From positions 147,898,501-147,962,500 of the forward strand of contig NC_133026.1 in assembly GCF_048771995.1 (NCBI RefSeq): a stretch of DNA of 64,000 nt. The letters are read 5' to 3'. Position numbers and translations under genes: made by a program. The notes under the pieces were generated by a model. That model was given only the letters and a program-made list of their open reading frames with translations, was not told the origin of the DNA and did not search any database. This DNA comes from Taeniopygia guttata (taxonomy: Eukaryota > Chordata > Aves > Passeriformes > Estrildidae). Below are positions 63,854 through 64,000 of this stretch, piece after piece; position 1 is the first letter of the stretch, and each line of letters starts with the position of its first letter.

Positions 63854-63867
63854 TGACGTTGACGTCA
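63854..63867. promoter_or_regulatory. cAMP-response element with adjacent half site
   Basis: The palindrome TGACGTCA occupies 63860-63867, and a half site TGACG starts at 63854, so two CREB/ATF-type sites sit 6 bases apart in the same orientation. Position just upstream of the predicted leader suits CREB-responsive transcription. Confidence 0.65.
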
Positions 63868-63916
63868 GTGTCTTTTCGAGCCTCCACGGCTCGTTTTGGT
63901 AAAAAGGATGTCTTCA

Positions 63917-63942
63917 GGGGAGAGGGGAGGGGTCGGGAAGGG
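63917..63942 (+). promoter_or_regulatory. G-rich tract: KLF/SP-type and G-quadruplex motif
   Basis: G-runs of 4, 4, 4, 3 and 3 are separated by loops of 3, 1, 2 and 2 bases, which satisfies the G-quadruplex pattern. On the minus strand this reads CCCCTCCCC-type boxes that bind SP/KLF factors. It sits about 50 bases upstream of the CRE. Confidence 0.55.
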
Positions 63943-64000
63943 AGAGGAGTGAGGATGAGCGGGAGATGAACTTTCGTGATGTGAGCAGGCAGTGGTGGGA

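Larger units (their letters stand above)
63690..63945 (-). promoter_or_regulatory. GPR20: CpG-rich promoter, predicted for GPR20
   Basis: The combination of CpG-dense sequence, a minus-strand splice donor at 63743/63742, a full CRE at 63860-63867 and GC/KLF-type CCCCTCCCC tracts at about 63917-63942 is typical of a TATA-less vertebrate promoter firing to the left. A bidirectional promoter that also serves a gene to the right (PTP4A3 is the mammalian neighbour) cannot be excluded, because the window ends here. Confidence 0.55.

Noticed and set aside
1..64000. CRISPR arrays, operons, tRNA or rRNA genes, endogenous retroviruses
   Set aside because: No regularly spaced repeats, cloverleaf sequences, rRNA segments, paired LTRs or retroviral gag/pol frames were seen. 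The window is vertebrate nuclear DNA.

Overview
This looks like a piece of a bird nuclear genome. The evidence is a vertebrate receptor gene with a classical splice acceptor, long non-coding tracts, and at least sixteen 5'-truncated CR1 LINE fragments that share the avian CR1 3' end and its degenerate ATTCTATGATTCT tail. I see no SINEs, no intact retroviruses, no tRNA or rRNA genes and nothing bacterial. I cannot name the order or species.

Only one protein-coding gene is convincingly present. It is GPR20, an orphan class A G-protein-coupled receptor, encoded on the minus strand in one uninterrupted 353-codon exon (40641-41702). A strong splice acceptor lies 20 bases before its ATG. On the same strand, 22 kb further upstream, a CpG-rich segment at the right edge of the window (about 63.7-63.95 kb) has a good splice donor, no ATG before it, a full cAMP-response element with an adjacent half site, and a GC-rich tract. 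I interpret this as the GPR20 promoter and non-coding first exon, with 41723-63742 as intron 1. The link is inferred.

Layout: 1-28.7 kb is non-coding sequence with scattered CR1 fragments and a few possible regulatory patches, the best at 20.56-20.93 kb. 28.7-29.34 kb is a degenerate minisatellite of roughly 50-bp units that runs into a short CpG island (29.19-29.53 kb) with a CTCF-like site. 29.6-36 kb is non-coding with CR1 copies. 36-47.6 kb, around the GPR20 coding exon, has no recognisable CR1. 47.6-63.7 kb is the predicted GPR20 intron with further CR1 fragments and one exon-like ORF of unknown meaning.

In mammals GPR20 lies between SLC45A4 and PTP4A3. No coding exon of either was recognised here. 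The CpG island at 29 kb could be a distal promoter of the SLC45A4 side or an insulator, but the sequence alone cannot decide. I did not find a clearly new biological system. The most worthwhile leads are the distant GPR20 promoter and the minisatellite/CpG-island/CTCF-like cluster.
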